This document shows positions 1-14,400 of a DNA stretch of 64,000 nucleotides, in pieces. The stretch is taken from the NCBI GenBank assembly GCA_021292105.1, contig CM037865.1, forward strand, positions 74,106,128 through 74,170,127, read 5' to 3'. Origin of the DNA: Anadara kagoshimensis. Its lineage: Eukaryota; Mollusca; Bivalvia; Arcoida; Arcidae. The number at the start of each line of letters is the position of its first letter. Position 1 is the first letter of the stretch. The translations under genes and the position numbers were made by a program. Below the pieces are notes generated by a model. That model had not been told where the DNA came from. It did not search any database and saw nothing but the letters and a program-made list of their open reading frames with translations.

Positions 1-2662
1 GCTTGTAATTGGAAATAATTGACACAGTTTGGTATCAATTCTAATGTGGAATCAAGGAAACTGCTTGATCATTGAAACTGTGTTTTTATTAAAGTTTGGT
101 CTGACCCTTGAAATTGAGAAATATATACCTACTCACGGTATAATTTAGGAAAATTGGGAATTTGCTTCTCAATATCACAGAATGTCAAGGTTCAAATGGA
201 TGTCCTGGGAACTTGTTGGGTTTGAAAAATCTATTCTATCTTGGTCATCATAATACTATATGGTTTTGAGATATTTCCTGGGATGTCCAACAGTTGTATT
301 TAATATGATATACCATTTATGATGCATGTACAATACACAGTCTGAAATCGGTTCTATATGATGTTCTGGCATAACAACAGTGGGTTCGGTGGAATTGTTC
401 CTCGTATTTTAATATCTGCACATTGGTCTATGTACACCACAGCACCTTTGTTGCCTTTGTAGTATGTTAACTAGATATATCCAGATGTCTGACTCCAGGT
501 TTTAGGATAAAATTTTCTCAATTTGATCAGCAAATATCTAAATTTCCACAAATTTAAAATATTTACTAACCAGATTTTGAAAATTTGTGAAAATATACCG
601 TAGTCTTATGTTACTTTTTTCAAAGAATTTCTCAGACAATAGTAGCCAGAGCTAATTTTGGCTACCAGGAATAGAAACAAAGGGATCAGGTACATATGTG
701 TATTTCATTTATTTAAATGATTAATCTTGTCAAGATGCTAGCTACAACAAAGTAGAACATTGACTCCTTGTTAATACCATATATTGTATAATCCAGGCCA
801 ATTACGTCTTTTGTCACACACAAATTAAGCAGTAATTATCCTCAGATATTTAACATTCAAGCTGCCATCGTAACTGATAACTTTGTTTTAAATAATGTTT
901 TACTTTATCTGGTGGCATTTTGGTATGTGATAGCTTTATTAATTATATTAGACATTATACTTAAACTTTATCTAAACTTGTAAATTAGGTTGAGATAAAA
1001 CTCCAGGAGAAATACTTACAATTTTTATCAAGTGCTCATAAAAGTACACCATTCATTATGATAATTTAAAACCTTCAACTAAAAAAACAACAGAATGATA
1101 AAAAACAAATGTTTGTTTAACTTAAATTTATAGGTAATGCCGCTAAGAGGTCCTTGTTTTAAAGATGGTTGACTTCTACCACCCAGGACCAGTTTCACAA
1201 TCATTTGGCAACTAAAATTTTCTGTAATTTAACAAATTTTAGCAGTCATTTATAATACTTTATTTTGTTGTTGACAAAAACACACAGCTTTCATAAAATT
1301 ACTGACACCTTGATTTCCAGATTGTCTTTAAACTAGCAATTTCAAATAAGGAAGACTTAAGTAGAAAATGTAATTGCAAAGGAATGATTGGTATGTGTTT
1401 CAAATCTAGGAATACGGACAATAAAATTAAGTTTCTAAGAAAAGTTGATGTGTCTCAGAAGTTAGTTCATTTTGAAGAGTGTCTTATCTGTAAACTTGTC
1501 TCAAAGTAAAGATCATTTTGTTACAAACTCCGAGATTGGTGTCATGGTTTTTCATAAAGATATAAAAAATTCCTATTCTCCAGTAACCCATGATGTACTG
1601 TGGGGTATTTCTGTGTCTCTCACTTCATAGATTTAAATCCCACTAAAGCACATCGTTTGTCAAGTCACTGTTTTTCTCTGGCCACTCTGGTTTTCCCCTC
1701 CATCTAGGAGCTGCACATGTTGATATATGTGAAAGAATCTTGATTTAGAGACTGAGTAAATAACATTACTGCATTATACTGTATGTCTAACATTGAGAAT
1801 GTCAAAGTCATTGAATTAATTCAATATCCTCATGTACTTAATGCTGAGTCAAGGTTGATATTGATGTTGTATATTCTGTGACAGATCTATATACATGTTA
1901 GAGGTGGATTGACATGTACAGCCAGTTACAATAGGTTATATGACACACTGTAGTACACCTGTTACTCTAAGGTTACATCATCAATACATGACTCTAAGAT
2001 TAATGGTTAAATTATAAAGAGATTATATAACTCAACAGACTGAGTGATGTGAGTTCAGCTTCTGCTGTTTGTATGCTACAGATCAGCACCTAAATTTTGA
2101 ATTTATAAGTTGCGAAATTTTCAAAATTTTGTGAAAGTATACTCCTATCATACACTTCTGGTAGAAGTTCACATGTTTCACCTAATTTGCTGGCTTCAAT
2201 GTCAGATCTTTGATGGTGGATGAAACCAGAATACCTGAAAAAACGGCAGATCTTTGGCCTGACTGGGATTTGAAATTAGGCAGTGTGAGATACAATAAGA
2301 CCCCCAGGGTGGGGATGAGAGTTGACCATGTATGCTTCCAAACTTGTTCCATTTGCTCCTTTGATTTAATTTAGTAGTACTTTTTATAGGTCAATAAGCG
2401 ACTTGTATCTTGGTAAATTAAATATTTACAAAAATCATGATTCTTTCAGTAATGTACAATGGCCAATTTCCACATAACTGATTCTCTTGGGCATTTTAAT
2501 CTGCTATGTCACATTTATAATGTATGAAATACATAATGTGCAACAGCTGAATGGTGAACTAACACCTCCCAGGGGCTTCATTAGACACCTTATATAATGG
2601 ACATACAGACACCTGTCCCAATAAACCCTTCAAGCAAAGGAGATTGTTTGCTTTTAAGCTTC

Positions 2663-2955
2663 AGATATATCGATATCATAGTTTAATTATTGGAGTGTTG
2701 CTTAATTGCAGTACCAGAAAATCTAGACAGGGTTCTGGTAATTTTTTCTACCATTTGGCATACATTTAACAAAAATATCTTGAATGATCCAATCTCTGTA
2801 CAGATCCATGGTATACTAGTATTATTGTTTCACTTTAGATATATCTGTGTCATAGTTCAGTTATTGGAGAAGTTGCTAAATTATAGGCACCAGGAACTCT
2901 AGACAGGGTGTATACAGTTTGGTAGCAGAAACATCTTGAATATGACTACCATACT
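2663..2955. repeat. diverged tandem duplication, two units about 174 bp apart
   Basis: AGATATATC starts at 2663 and again at 2837. The following text is shared with many differences: CATAGTT(T/C)A(A/G)TTATTGGAG, a GTTGCT(T/A)AATT block, TCTAGACAGGGT, and AACA..ATCTTGAAT. It is an old direct duplication with no coding meaning. Confidence 0.75.
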
Positions 2956-4680
2956 TTCTTCATTCCGTTACATGGTATATTGATGGGCCACATCATGCAG
3001 TTCCGTAGACTATTATTGCACAGTTTGAAGGTCCATGGACTATAATTGTACCACTTCTTGCAGTTTCATGAATTACCGTACCTCAACTTACCATAGTTGG
3101 TGGGTTTGCGCTGCATTAGCCTACCAATAGTTTGGCTCAGTTATGAGTTGGTAAATGTGCTTATGTGGGACATTGGGGTTGATTGCCAAATCAAGATCAG
3201 GCATTTTGTAAGATTATTTACCAAGTCTTAATCAGTAGAGATGGTTTAGTTTATACTGTCCTCAGTATCCTGTACCTTTGACCACCTTTATGTTTAAAGT
3301 GACTTACTTGCTCCCAGTACTGACCGGCTGTAAATATTTGTACTGGTTCAGTCTTTATATCCTGATCTGAAACATTTACCCCTTTGATCTTCAAGACTTA
3401 AAATTTGAAGTGGAATTTTACATGAATACACTAAAAGCTGTTTACCTATGTAAATAAACATTAATTCATTTGTTTACCTGAAAAAGTGTGCTTTTAGGTC
3501 AGATTCTACTAGAATTATAGACCCAATTATCTATAATTGTGATATCCTTACATGATAAATAAAACACAATAGATACTGTAGGTATAAGGTATATAGACAA
3601 GTGTCATATTGTTTATGATGGACTGTTTATAAACTTTATAATATTATCAGATAGAACTTTTTGTTTGGCTCATTAATTCTCATATCATCACACACCTGAA
3701 CAAGTTTGACCGTCATGTGGACAGGTAAATATTTCAGGTATGTCTGTACTAATTGATAAATAGGAAGTAAGTACTCCTCTCTGTCCAGCGTATAACACAT
3801 CAACACTCCAGTATAGTACTGCCTGGCTGACTGGCTGGCCCACTACAGTGACTACATACACAAACAGGTAGTAAATATAGGTAAATCTGGGACACCTATA
3901 TCTTAAAATTGAGCTGATATCTTGTCCAGTCATGTGACTCATTAGGACAAGGGAACATCTCAAAAACTGCAATATCGATGGATTCTGTGTGGACGATGTA
4001 GGGGGATATCAAGATTTAGAGATTTTAATGCTGAAGTAATAAAACTTAATTTCCGTGATCATAAAAAAATTAAAATATCCAAATAGGTTAGTTTATGAAA
4101 ATTAAGGATATAAAGAGGTTAGTTTTTGCTTTTACAAAAAAAGAACCTGCAACAAAATTTTAAATAAATTTTTAATAAATAAGATTCTTCACTTTATCTA
4201 GTGGTACTAAACATAGATTTCTTTCAATTTCTTCTAAGCTTTTTAAAGTTTAATGATGTGAAAAAGGTTACAATCTGCTAAACAAGATTACGACTCTAAT
4301 TTTATTTCACATTAATGTTTGTTAAAATATAACCCAACCTTTGTAAAGATTTGTTATGCAGTACTAGTGAAGTTGATACTTATTTATTTATATTTACATA
4401 TATGTATGTGTATATAAATGCATTGAAATTGCATGTTGCGACTGACTGGTATGAGTCATATATAAATAAAAGAGATATATGTAAATACATAGGAATAAAT
4501 AGATGTATATGTACATAAGTATCCAAATACAGCTAATATTGTTGGTATTTATGTCAAAAACATGTAGTGACACCTGTGAAAAAATAATGCTTGTTAAAAG
4601 TAAAAACATCTTGACTCTTGATTTGATTTTAAAATTCTCTGATTCACTGTTGTGGCTGTTTAAGTAGTGCATCTCTCTCT

Positions 4681-5020
4681 CACCACTATGATAGCTCAGA
4701 GTGCTCAATTTGTATGTAGGAGGTTGTGGGTTTGAACTCCAACCGGGTCTGACCAAAACTTGAAAAAAAACAACTTTCTTTTAACTTGGCATTTAGAATT
4801 GTAAGTCATGATGTCCTTTAGACAAGACCTTAAAAATAATCTATGCCACACCTGTCATGACAAGAAAGAATCCTCCCTGCATATTGGCTTGAGCACACTG
4901 TAATGGTCAAGACTTCTGTAAGTTCACCTACAGCTGGTGACATCTCGATGTAAGTGTAATAATCTGGACTGTGAGGTAAATCCCCATTTAATCAATAAAT
5001 CAATCAATCTATCTCTCTCA
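4681..5020 (+). mobile_element. tRNA-derived SINE, copy A
   Basis: The head has pol III box-like strings ATAGCTCAGAGTGCTC (box A) and GGGTTTGAACTCC (box B), followed by GGGTCTGACCAAAACTTG. The tail is CTGGTGACATCTCGATGTAAG and an (AATC)n-like end. The flanks CATCTCTCTC (about 4670) and TATCTCTCTCA (about 5020) look like a target-site duplication. It is the same family as the copies at 9955, 18303, 20962 and 26629. Confidence 0.82.
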
Positions 5021-5229
5021 GAAATATAGGAGGACTAGGACAATGCATTCCAATTATTTTGTCAGTATACCCACTCATTTTAGCAATTCAGGGTATGTTG
5101 GGGCTCAAAGACAAACCACTTAGTCCTGGCTCATCTTAAACTCTTGACCCCTGAATCATGAACCACCTAGCCATGTCTTCACACTTATAATAATATATAA
5201 TCTGTGTAATGTTATTCTTTATTTTACAG

Positions 5230-5419
5230 GAGTTGGAATTCCATGGTGTAGTGAGGTTTTATTTCCAAGACAAAGGAGAAGTGGTTACAAAATGTATCCG
5301 TGTATCAAGCAGTGCCAGCACAGACGAGGTAGTGTCCGTACTGGTAGAAAAGTTTCGTCCAGATATGCGCATGTTAACCAATAATGAATACGCTCTATAT
5401 GAAGTACATGTAAACGGAG
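5230..5419 (+). CDS. AFDN: afadin exon 1 of window: first half of RA1 domain
   Basis: The acceptor is TTTTACAG at 5222-5229 and the donor is G|GTAAGA at 5419/5420. The exon reads from phase 0 and leaves one base. It encodes ELEFHGVVRFYFQDKG and later FRPDMRML and YALYEVHVNGG, which match the start of the first Ras-association domain of afadin. An ATG lies 21 bp upstream at 5209, but it sits in the intron polypyrimidine tract and is not a plausible start. The family normally has about 35 more N-terminal residues encoded by an earlier exon. Confidence 0.96.
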
Positions 5420-8400
5420 GTAAGAATTGTCAGCCATTGGTATTTTACCGTGGAATATGTGCAGATTATTTCTGTTGGATATGGAACAGAGTTCGTACAG
5501 GCCTGGAAAACTCCTTAAATTTTGAAGTTTGCCCTAAAAAGACCCTAAAAATAAGTCTGATCCTTAAAAGCCCTTGAATTTATCTTGAAGGCCCTAAAAA
5601 GCCCTTGGATTTGGGCAGTTGGGTGTCTGTATTTGGATATTAATTGGTTGAAAATAGACTGATGTAAATAAATAAATATTAATTAATATGCTACTTGAAA
5701 GGAGCAATTTAAAGGTACCTGGCCCTTCCAAATACCCAACTTCAATGTTATCCACTCCACGTGTTGTTACTATGGACATGTAAGTAATTGTTTTATTGAT
5801 TTAATTGCCTTTGCATCAATATCTTTTTTTTGCTTCAATTGTACCTCTGATTAGGCCTTAAATTTGCAAATAAGACCCTGAAAAGACCCTAAAAAGTCCT
5901 TAAATTTGGAGTCCAAATGTCTGTACGAACCGTGTGGAATCATTTAATGTTTTCAAAAAAACAAAAACAAAACAAGTTTATACTGGGAATTTGTGATGTA
6001 AACATATTTACCATATGGCCTTCACAAAAATTAAGGAATGTTAATTAAATAGTAGGACTGAATCCCATTAAAATAGTAAAATTTTACATAGTGACTTTTC
6101 AAATGTAAATGTATTAATGGGCTTCATCTATGTTCCAGTGTTATTCAGTAACAATTTATGTTTGAACAGATCTGTTATATCCATCAAATAAATATGGAAT
6201 TTAAGTATTTAACATTTCTCCATTTTTAGCTCACCTGACCAAAGGTCATGTGAGCTTATGGTATGGTGCAGCGTGTGTATGTGCGTGCGTGCGTGCATCG
6301 TTAACACACATTTTCGACTTCTCCTCTGAAAGTACTTGGTAGATTTCAACGAGACTTGGTCATAAGCATGTCTGGGTCGGTGCAATTCAGATTTGTTCGT
6401 GGCGTTGCCATGGCTACCATAACTAGGTCAAGGTGACCTAGGGGTGCAAAAATCTTAAAAAATCTTCTTCTCCGAAAGTATTGTTTGGAGAAAAAATCTG
6501 ATGTGATATTTGGCTTTTCTAGGGTCTTAAGCCTATAGTTTGTTCATTTTGTGAAATTCGGTCGAAAAATGGGTTACGCGTTTTTGCGTTTTATTTTGAA
6601 AAAATCGTAAAATAGCTTCAAATTGTTATAACTTGACTACTTGACCAGATAATGACATGGGGTTTTTAGTTTTGACATCTTATTGTTAGTATCTTCAAAA
6701 TGAGGTCAAGGTCAATTGTAAAGGTCGTGACCTATTTTTTTTTACCTCTGATTATAATTATTATCTCGAAAACTATAAACTTTTTGTATAGGCATTTATA
6801 TGAGAATGTTGTAGATATTGATACAACGATCATTTTCATGTATAGAAAAAGGTCATGGGTTCAAAGGTCAAGGTCACAGATGCGAAACAATACCCAAATG
6901 GTTAATTATCTCGAAAACTATAAAATTTTTGTATAGGCATATATATTAGAATGTTGTAGATATTGATACAACAATCATTTTGATGTATAGAAAAAGGTCA
7001 TGGGTTCAAAGGTCAAGGTCACAGATGCGAAACAACACCGAAATGGTTAATTATCTCGAAAACTATAAACTTTTTGTATAGGCATGTATATTAGAATGTT
7101 GTAGGTATTGATACGACGATCATTTTGATGTATAGAAAAAGGTCATGGTTCAAAGGTCAAGGTCACATGCGAATCAATACTGAAATGGTTAATTATCTCG
7201 AAAACTATAAACTTTTTGTATAGGCATATATATTAGAATGTTGTAGGTATTGATACAACAATCATTTTGATGTATAGAAAAAGGTCATGGGTTCAAAGGT
7301 CAAGGTCACAGATGCGAAACAACACCTAAATGGTTAATTATCTCGAAAACTATAAACTTTTTGTATAGGCATGTATATTAGAATGTTGTAGGTATTGATA
7401 CGACGATCATTTTGATGTATAGAAAAAGGTCATGGGTTCAAAGGTCAAGGTCACAGATGTGAATCAATACTGAAATGGTTAATTATCTCGAAAACTATAA
7501 ACTTTTTGTATAGGCATGTATATTAGAATGTTGTAGGTATCGATACAACAATCATTTTGATGTATAGAAAAAGGTCATGGGTTCAAAGGTCAAGGTCACA
7601 GATGCGAAACAATACCGAAATGGTTAATAATCTCAAAAACTATAAACTTTTTGTATAGGCATTTATATTAGAATGTTGTAGATATTGATACAACGATCAT
7701 TTTGATGTATAGAAAAGGGTCATTGGTTCAAAGGTCAAGGTCACAGATGCGAAACAACACCAAAATGGTTAATTATCTCGAAAACTATAAACTTTTTGTA
7801 TAGGCATGTATATTAGAATGTTGTAGGTATTGATACAACGATCATTTTGATGTATAGAAAAAGGTCATGGGTTTAAAGGTCAAGGTCACAGATGCGAAAC
7901 AATACAGAAATGGTTAATTATCTCGAAAACTATAAACCTTTTGTATAGGCATGTATATTAGAATATTTAGGTATTATCCTAATGATCATTTTGATATTTG
8001 AATGAAGGTCATGAATTCAAAGGTCAAGGTCACAGATGCGAATCATTACTGAAATGGTAAATCATCTCGAAAACTATAAACTTTTTGTATAGGCATGTAT
8101 ATTAGAATGTTGTAGGTATTGATACAACGATCATTTTGATGTATAGAAAAAGGTCATGGGTTCAAAGGTCAAGGTCACAGATGCGAAACAATACCGAAAT
8201 GGGTAATTATCTCGAAAACTATAAACTTTTTGTATAGGCATTTATGTTAGAATGTTGTAGGTATTGATACAACGATCATTTTGATGTATAGACAAAGGCC
8301 ATGGGTTCAAAAGTCAAGGTCACAGATGTGAAACAATACCGAAATGGTTAATTATCTCGAAAACTATAAACTTTTTGTATTGGCATTTATATTAGAATGT

Positions 8401-11400
8401 TGTAGATATTGATACAACGATAATTTTGATGTATAGAAAAAGGTCATGGGTTCAAAGGTCAAGGTCATAGATGCGAAACAATACCGAAATGGTTAATTAT
8501 CTCGAAAACTATAAACTTTTTGTATAGGCATTTATGTTAGAATGTTGTAGGTATTGATACAACGATCATTTTGATGTATAGAAAAAGGTCATGGGTTTAA
8601 AGGTCAAGGTCACATATGTAAAACAATACTGAAATTGTTAATTATCTTGAAAACTATAAACGTTTTGCATAGGCATTTATAGTAGAATGTTGTAGGTATT
8701 GATACAATGATCATTTTGATGTAAAGAAAAAAGTCATTAGGGTTTAGTATTTACGTTTACTTTAAATCTATCAGCTAGCCATTAGTTATCAGGTGAGCGT
8801 ATAAGGCCCATGGGCCTCTTGTTTTTTTATTTTTTATTTTTTTTGGAATATGTGGCATTAACACTTTCCGTAACCAGGAAAGAACTTGAGTTCTGCACAA
8901 ATGTTAACTCAAATTTTATCGTACGAAGATGATTCCCATTTTTTCAACCCATGCATTTTTTCTTGGAAATCGTGTTTGTGTTATTATTTTCATAGATCTA
9001 TGTTAGGTCTTCAAAAAACAATTATGAAACATAAATCGTTTTTCGCTAGCCAGTGGTCTTCATCACCATTTTGAATTAAATGTTGTTGGGGTGTTTTTAT
9101 TATATTCATAATTTAAATAGATATCCTTCACTGGGACTGAGGAATGGATTTTGAAGTTTATGTCTGTCTACAGTTTCATCACATTAAGTTTTAAGACATT
9201 TGTCATTCCTTTTATAGCTAGCTTTGTCAGTTAAGTTTTTGTTGAAATGTTTCAACAAGTGGTTTTTAGAGATGCAAATTTCTTGTTTATTTTAGGTTTT
9301 ATTAAATAACAGTTTTATAATATATTAGGAATTTTAATAAAATGTATTGCTCATTTTGATTTTGCATTTGTAAAAGAAAATTTCTGATCAGGATTGTAAT
9401 TTTGATTAAGCTGTGGGCCAGTTTAGTAGTATCAAGTCCTGGATAAATGTCAAGATTAACCTTAAAAGTGTGACTGTGTACACCGTATTCAATAAAGGCT
9501 TACTTACCGGTACTCTTAATTAAAATCCTCTTTACAATGAGGTATTGATAAACTGACCAAGTTGTTAAAGTGAGCCAACAATATCTTCTTCTTTGTTTCC
9601 TATATATATATATATATATGTACAGGATAAATACTATATCCTATACAATATTTATCAATTTCTTTGGGGCATTTCAAAAATAGTAAACCTTGATCTCAAA
9701 TAATGATTTTGCAGTTTTGTAAGCCTACACACGACAGTAATTTGCAGTTCAGTATTTACAATATGTTGGAAATGCTTATTTTATAAGTATTAGCAATGAT
9801 ATATGAATTGTTAGTGAAAGAAAAAGGTAGAACTGAAATAGAAAGTTTATGGTCATGAACAAGATTACAGTAGTGTCTAGCCAACACACTGGTCTCAAAT
9901 CAACTTGGAGCTTGTGATACAACTAAAGTGTTTCTGCTAACCAATTTCCCTACACTGAGTTGAGTTGAGTAAAGTAATGGTGTTTAAAATCCCAGTCAAG
10001 AATATTTCACATATATCAAGACGTCACCAGATATAAACGAATGCAGGAATTTTGCCTATGCGTTGCGCTGATGGCATTATAAAGCAGGGTTCTTTAGGGT
10101 GCCAAGCCCACCGTGGCACAGGACCTCATTTATTTTAAGTTCCCATTGGAAAGAACCATGATTTTCATTTTGTAATGCCGAGTGCTTGGCGAAAGAACAG
10201 TTACTACCCTCTTTCAAGTCTTGGGTCAGACCCCGCAGGGGATTGAACCTTCGACCTTCCACTTTCGGAGCGAGCACTCTACCAACAGGGCTACCACAGT
10301 GGTTCCCCCTAGGCTGAAATTCTTTTAGTGAAGATAAATGTTGATCTAAAACCAATGGGTTAAACAATTTTTTTGGACCCAGAGACATATTTTTTATTAA
10401 GCTGGAAAAAAACTTTAAAACTATCAGTAGGTGAAAGTCATTTGATGATTGCAAGAAATAAATTATTTTGCTTTTCACAAACTTAACAATTTTGTTTCTA
10501 ATAGATTGTTAAATAATAATTACCGGTACTTGTTAATAACTTAATAATGGTTACATAAATCAACAATAAGTTTAATTTATCTTGCCCTGTCAAAATATAT
10601 ACATGTATTTAATTTTAAAATTCTGAGGAGTTCGATTAAATCTTAATGAATTTTGTCATGCCAGGAATTAATATAATGACAGCATGTTTCAAAGTAATTA
10701 TTACAAATTTAATAATTATCTGAAGAAAACAATGCTGTGTGCTCAAATTGAGGGTAATGTTGTTTAGAAAGTCAGGTATAGGAATTTGAAGAATGTACAT
10801 AGTCACATATCATTTAAATATTTTATATTGTGTCCCAGTTGATAATAGGATAGATATTTATACCCTTTGGCTAGAAATATTAGGCCATGTATATAATAAA
10901 TGTTTGGTTGATTGACCCTTGTCTAGTTCCATTATATCCATACTTAAACAACTTGTTAACATTCAACACATAATTAGCTCACCTGCACACTGAATTATCA
11001 TCAAACTTAATAAAGGTCAAGGTCATTACTACCTTACCATAAAGATGATAAAGTTTATAGTGGGGTTCCATATAAAGGTCAAGGTCATTTATAACCTTAC
11101 CATAAAGATGATAAAGTTTATAGTGGGGTTCCATATAAAGGTCAAGGTCATTTATAACCTTACCATAAAGATGATAAAGTTTATAGTGGGGGTTCTATAT
11201 AAATATGAAAGTTCTACCACACTAGGTTGATTTATGGACAAATAACCAAGACTGAAAATGACAACAAAAAAAAAAAAAAAAAAAAAAAAGCAAGCATGGT
11301 GTTTTTCAGCGAATTTAAAACTCACGTTTTGGTCACCTTTAGTGAAGTTGAAGTTTTGGCATATTGGCATTATTAATGAAGTTAAAGTTGAGGATTATTG

Positions 11401-14400
11401 CTGTCATTGTTGGTAAAGTAGACATTCTGACATATTGGCCATCATTGCTGAAGTTGTGGCCAATGTTGATTGTACTCTGTATAGTTGATGTTGTGGTTTA
11501 TTAGCATTTTGTCGCTTATTGGTTGCTGTTGGTTACATTGAAGTAGTTGCTTATTACTGTCATTTTTTATAAAGTTGAAGACTTTGGCATATTGGCCATT
11601 GTTGTTGAAGTTGTAGCTAAAATTGACTGTACTCTGTGAAGTTGAAGTTGTTGCTTATTGGCTACTGTTGTTGTTGAAGTTGTGGCTTTTAACTGTCATC
11701 GCAGAAATTGTGGCTTATAAGTTGTAGCTTTGGCTTATTGGCCATCTTTGGTGACTTTGTGGCTAATTGGCTGTATGTACGCTGAGAAATTGAAGTTGTG
11801 GCTTAGTTGTTGTTGTTGGTGAAGTTGTGACTTTTGACTGTCATTGATGAAATTGTGGCTTGTTGGCAACCATTAAGTTGAAGTTTTAGCTTGTTGGCAA
11901 TCCTTGGGAGAAGTTGTAGATAAAAAGCTGTGCTTTGTGAAATTAAAGTTGTTGCTGTTGATGAAAATAAAGTTAATAAATGATTTTTAGCCATTGTTAG
12001 TAAAGTTGAAGTTGCAGAAATTTATACCTTTGCAATGTGTTCAAAGAAATTAATAATGAGTTTTTAGTAAACACCTAAGGATCTTAAGATTATGGCTTTA
12101 TTAGGGATTCAAGGTATTCTCAATATACATTGGTATTTGTTGGTATGCCAAAATATTTGTTGAAGTAGCCATCTGATATTTTTAAAGTGGCCTTAAATAA
12201 GTTGACTATCCTGTGTTCACATAGTTTGACTATTGTTCTATGTGATAAACTATTGTGTAAAATATGTTGTTCAGACTTTAAATCTGTCTTGAAATATTGT
12301 CTTGAATGGTTATAAATGAATGAAAACTTCTAATATTACTGTGTGCCAAAAAATGGTTTTATATGCCAAAACTTTTATTACAACATCTATATACCCAACC
12401 ATTTTGACTTGTCAGCTTATTATGACCATTGTAATACTTTTGTACCACCAGAATATTGTATTGGAGAATGGGAAGAATATAGAATTGAAATACCAGTACA
12501 TATTTATGCATTCCTTATTATACACAAATGAAACAGGCATGCTGCTTCCCTAAATCAAGTGATTTGTCTGCGAGATTTAAAATTTTTAATCGAAAGGTCA
12601 AAATAGCCAGTTCATTCTTGTTGCACTACACATATATATTTTTTACCTACATTATAATAAGATTATCTTAATTTAGAATTCTTACTATTGTTATCCAATG
12701 ATCTATTGACTTTAGTGACTTAATCAGGTATGAAGGTAATACTCTTTATTATTATACCTGTCTATTCCACTTCATATTTCCCCCCTCAAACTCAACTTTG
12801 TATACTGCCAATTTTTTGCCAACTAAGTGATTTTCTCATAGGCCTGTAGCTATTGTAAAAATCAACATTTTTATTCCCGGGAAGTATATTTACTAATTTA
12901 GTATTCATCTGTGAAATTAATATTTTTGAATGTTTTAAACCTCTTCATGGTAGCTCAGTGTAAGGTAGAGCATGTTAAAGACATTTTAGTAATGGGTTGC
13001 AGGATTGATCCTGGTCTAGCACGTCACTGTGCTAATAAAATGTTCCGCTACCAGATGAAACCTCTTTTTAGAATTATGAACTAGAGGGCTGAAATAGTCC
13101 ATGTTCATAAGTCTGACTTCAACGAGTGTCTTTTGAAATCTTCATGTCTAAATAAAGCACCGAGTTCTGACAGAGGACAAGCAACTAATCTTAACTCCTG
13201 TAGTCTCTGTCATTCTGTCATTAGAGTTGCTCTTATTAAACAGTTTTAAAATAAGTTTCTCATACTGGTATGTGTTCCCTACCATGCCATCAAGGATAAT
13301 TGTGTTTCGCCAACAAGACATTTAACTGAGTACTTATTGTTGCAGTTTGATCTTTATACAAAAAGCAAATATTTACTTCACAAACAACTATGACTTTTTG
13401 ACTGTCTTCACAATTATATAAAACAAATTGTTGATACACAAAGATATTTTATTACTGGGGTAGTGTATTTATTATGTATAACTTGTCTTTATTCATTCAT
13501 CATGCTCAAAGCCAAGTTTAAGTTCTATCTTACAAAGGTTCTGACTTTTGGTAGCTGTCTCCATTCAAACCAGACTCATAGTAAATACAGATACTTCTGA
13601 CTTTAACTGTCTATATGTAGTCTGCCATTATATTGATTATGACCTTTTATAGCCGACTAAATAATTCTTTATTATTACTTATGTATACATGTAGATATAA
13701 AAAACCTACAACATTTATTGTTGTAAATTCCCAATATGTACATAAGACAGTTAAATTCTTTAATTCATAATGTAAAGAAATGGAGTCCATTTGTATACCA
13801 CCTGATCCTGAATAAAATAATGTTGTTCAAGAGAAGGTTTATATAGAATTAAAAATCAGGCACCCCAATAAATAGATAAAAAGTTTGACTTGCATTGAAT
13901 CCGGCTACAATTTGGTAGTGATGAATCTGACCTAAATGCAGGGGTAGATGAAATTATACAATTCAGCACACATATTGCACTTTAATATATTTGATTTGGT
14001 TGTGGATTCAAAATAGTGGAACTGTATCATTGTGAAAACCACTAAAATTAATACACACTTAAATACATTTACAGTATTGTTATCCACCTTTATGATGTCC
14101 AGATACCTTGCTGATCCATTTTTACCATGAGATACATATACGTTACTAGTGCTTCAATCAGATTTATAACATTTATTAAAGATATGTTGTGTTTTTTATT
14201 GCAGAAGAAAGAAAGTTAAATAAAGAAGAAAGTGTGTTATCAGTACAACTAAACTGGGGTAATGATGTCAGAGAAGGAAGATTTCTACTCAAGAGAGAGG
14301 TGATGATTTAACTCTTACTAAAATTCTAACAATGAAATAAATACAGTCGAGTGTATACATGCATGCATGCACACACACAAACAGACCTGCATGCATGCAT

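Larger units (their letters stand above)
1..5229 (+). other. intron sequence upstream of the first visible exon
   Basis: This stretch is AT-rich with no supported coding exon, although afadin should have one N-terminal coding exon somewhere upstream. It contains a diverged tandem duplication (2663-2955) and a SINE (4681-5020). It also holds fragments of a dispersed repeat with the look of GGAAACCAGAGTACCTGGAG: 2215-2285 on + and about 1655-1735 on -. I saw no promoter or CpG-rich start region. Confidence 0.7.
5420..14204 (+). other. afadin intron 1 (8.8 kb)
   Basis: This intron splits the RA1 domain. It contains the MITE at 5491, the Helentron/HINE-like element at 6229, a (TA)n run at 9602-9618, a minus-strand SINE at 9955, a short 63-bp repeat array at 10977, a 24-base A run at 11266-11289, GTTGAAGTT-rich DNA at 11340-12010, and a SINE-like fragment at 12945. 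From 8830 to 9950 and from 13220 to 14204 I see only AT-rich sequence. The small ORFs here lack family or splice support. Confidence 0.8.

Noticed and set aside
5209..5229. ATG at 5209 as the translation start of afadin
   Set aside because: It lies in the polypyrimidine tract and acceptor of exon 1; the family has a further N-terminal exon before this point.
6756..8740. CRISPR-like or satellite gene array with regular 145-bp spacing
   Set aside because: The whole unit is repeated, not short repeats with unique spacers, and it sits within mobile-element ends.
10077..10478. Minus-strand ORF of 133 residues
   Set aside because: It is largely SINE sequence read through; no family signature.
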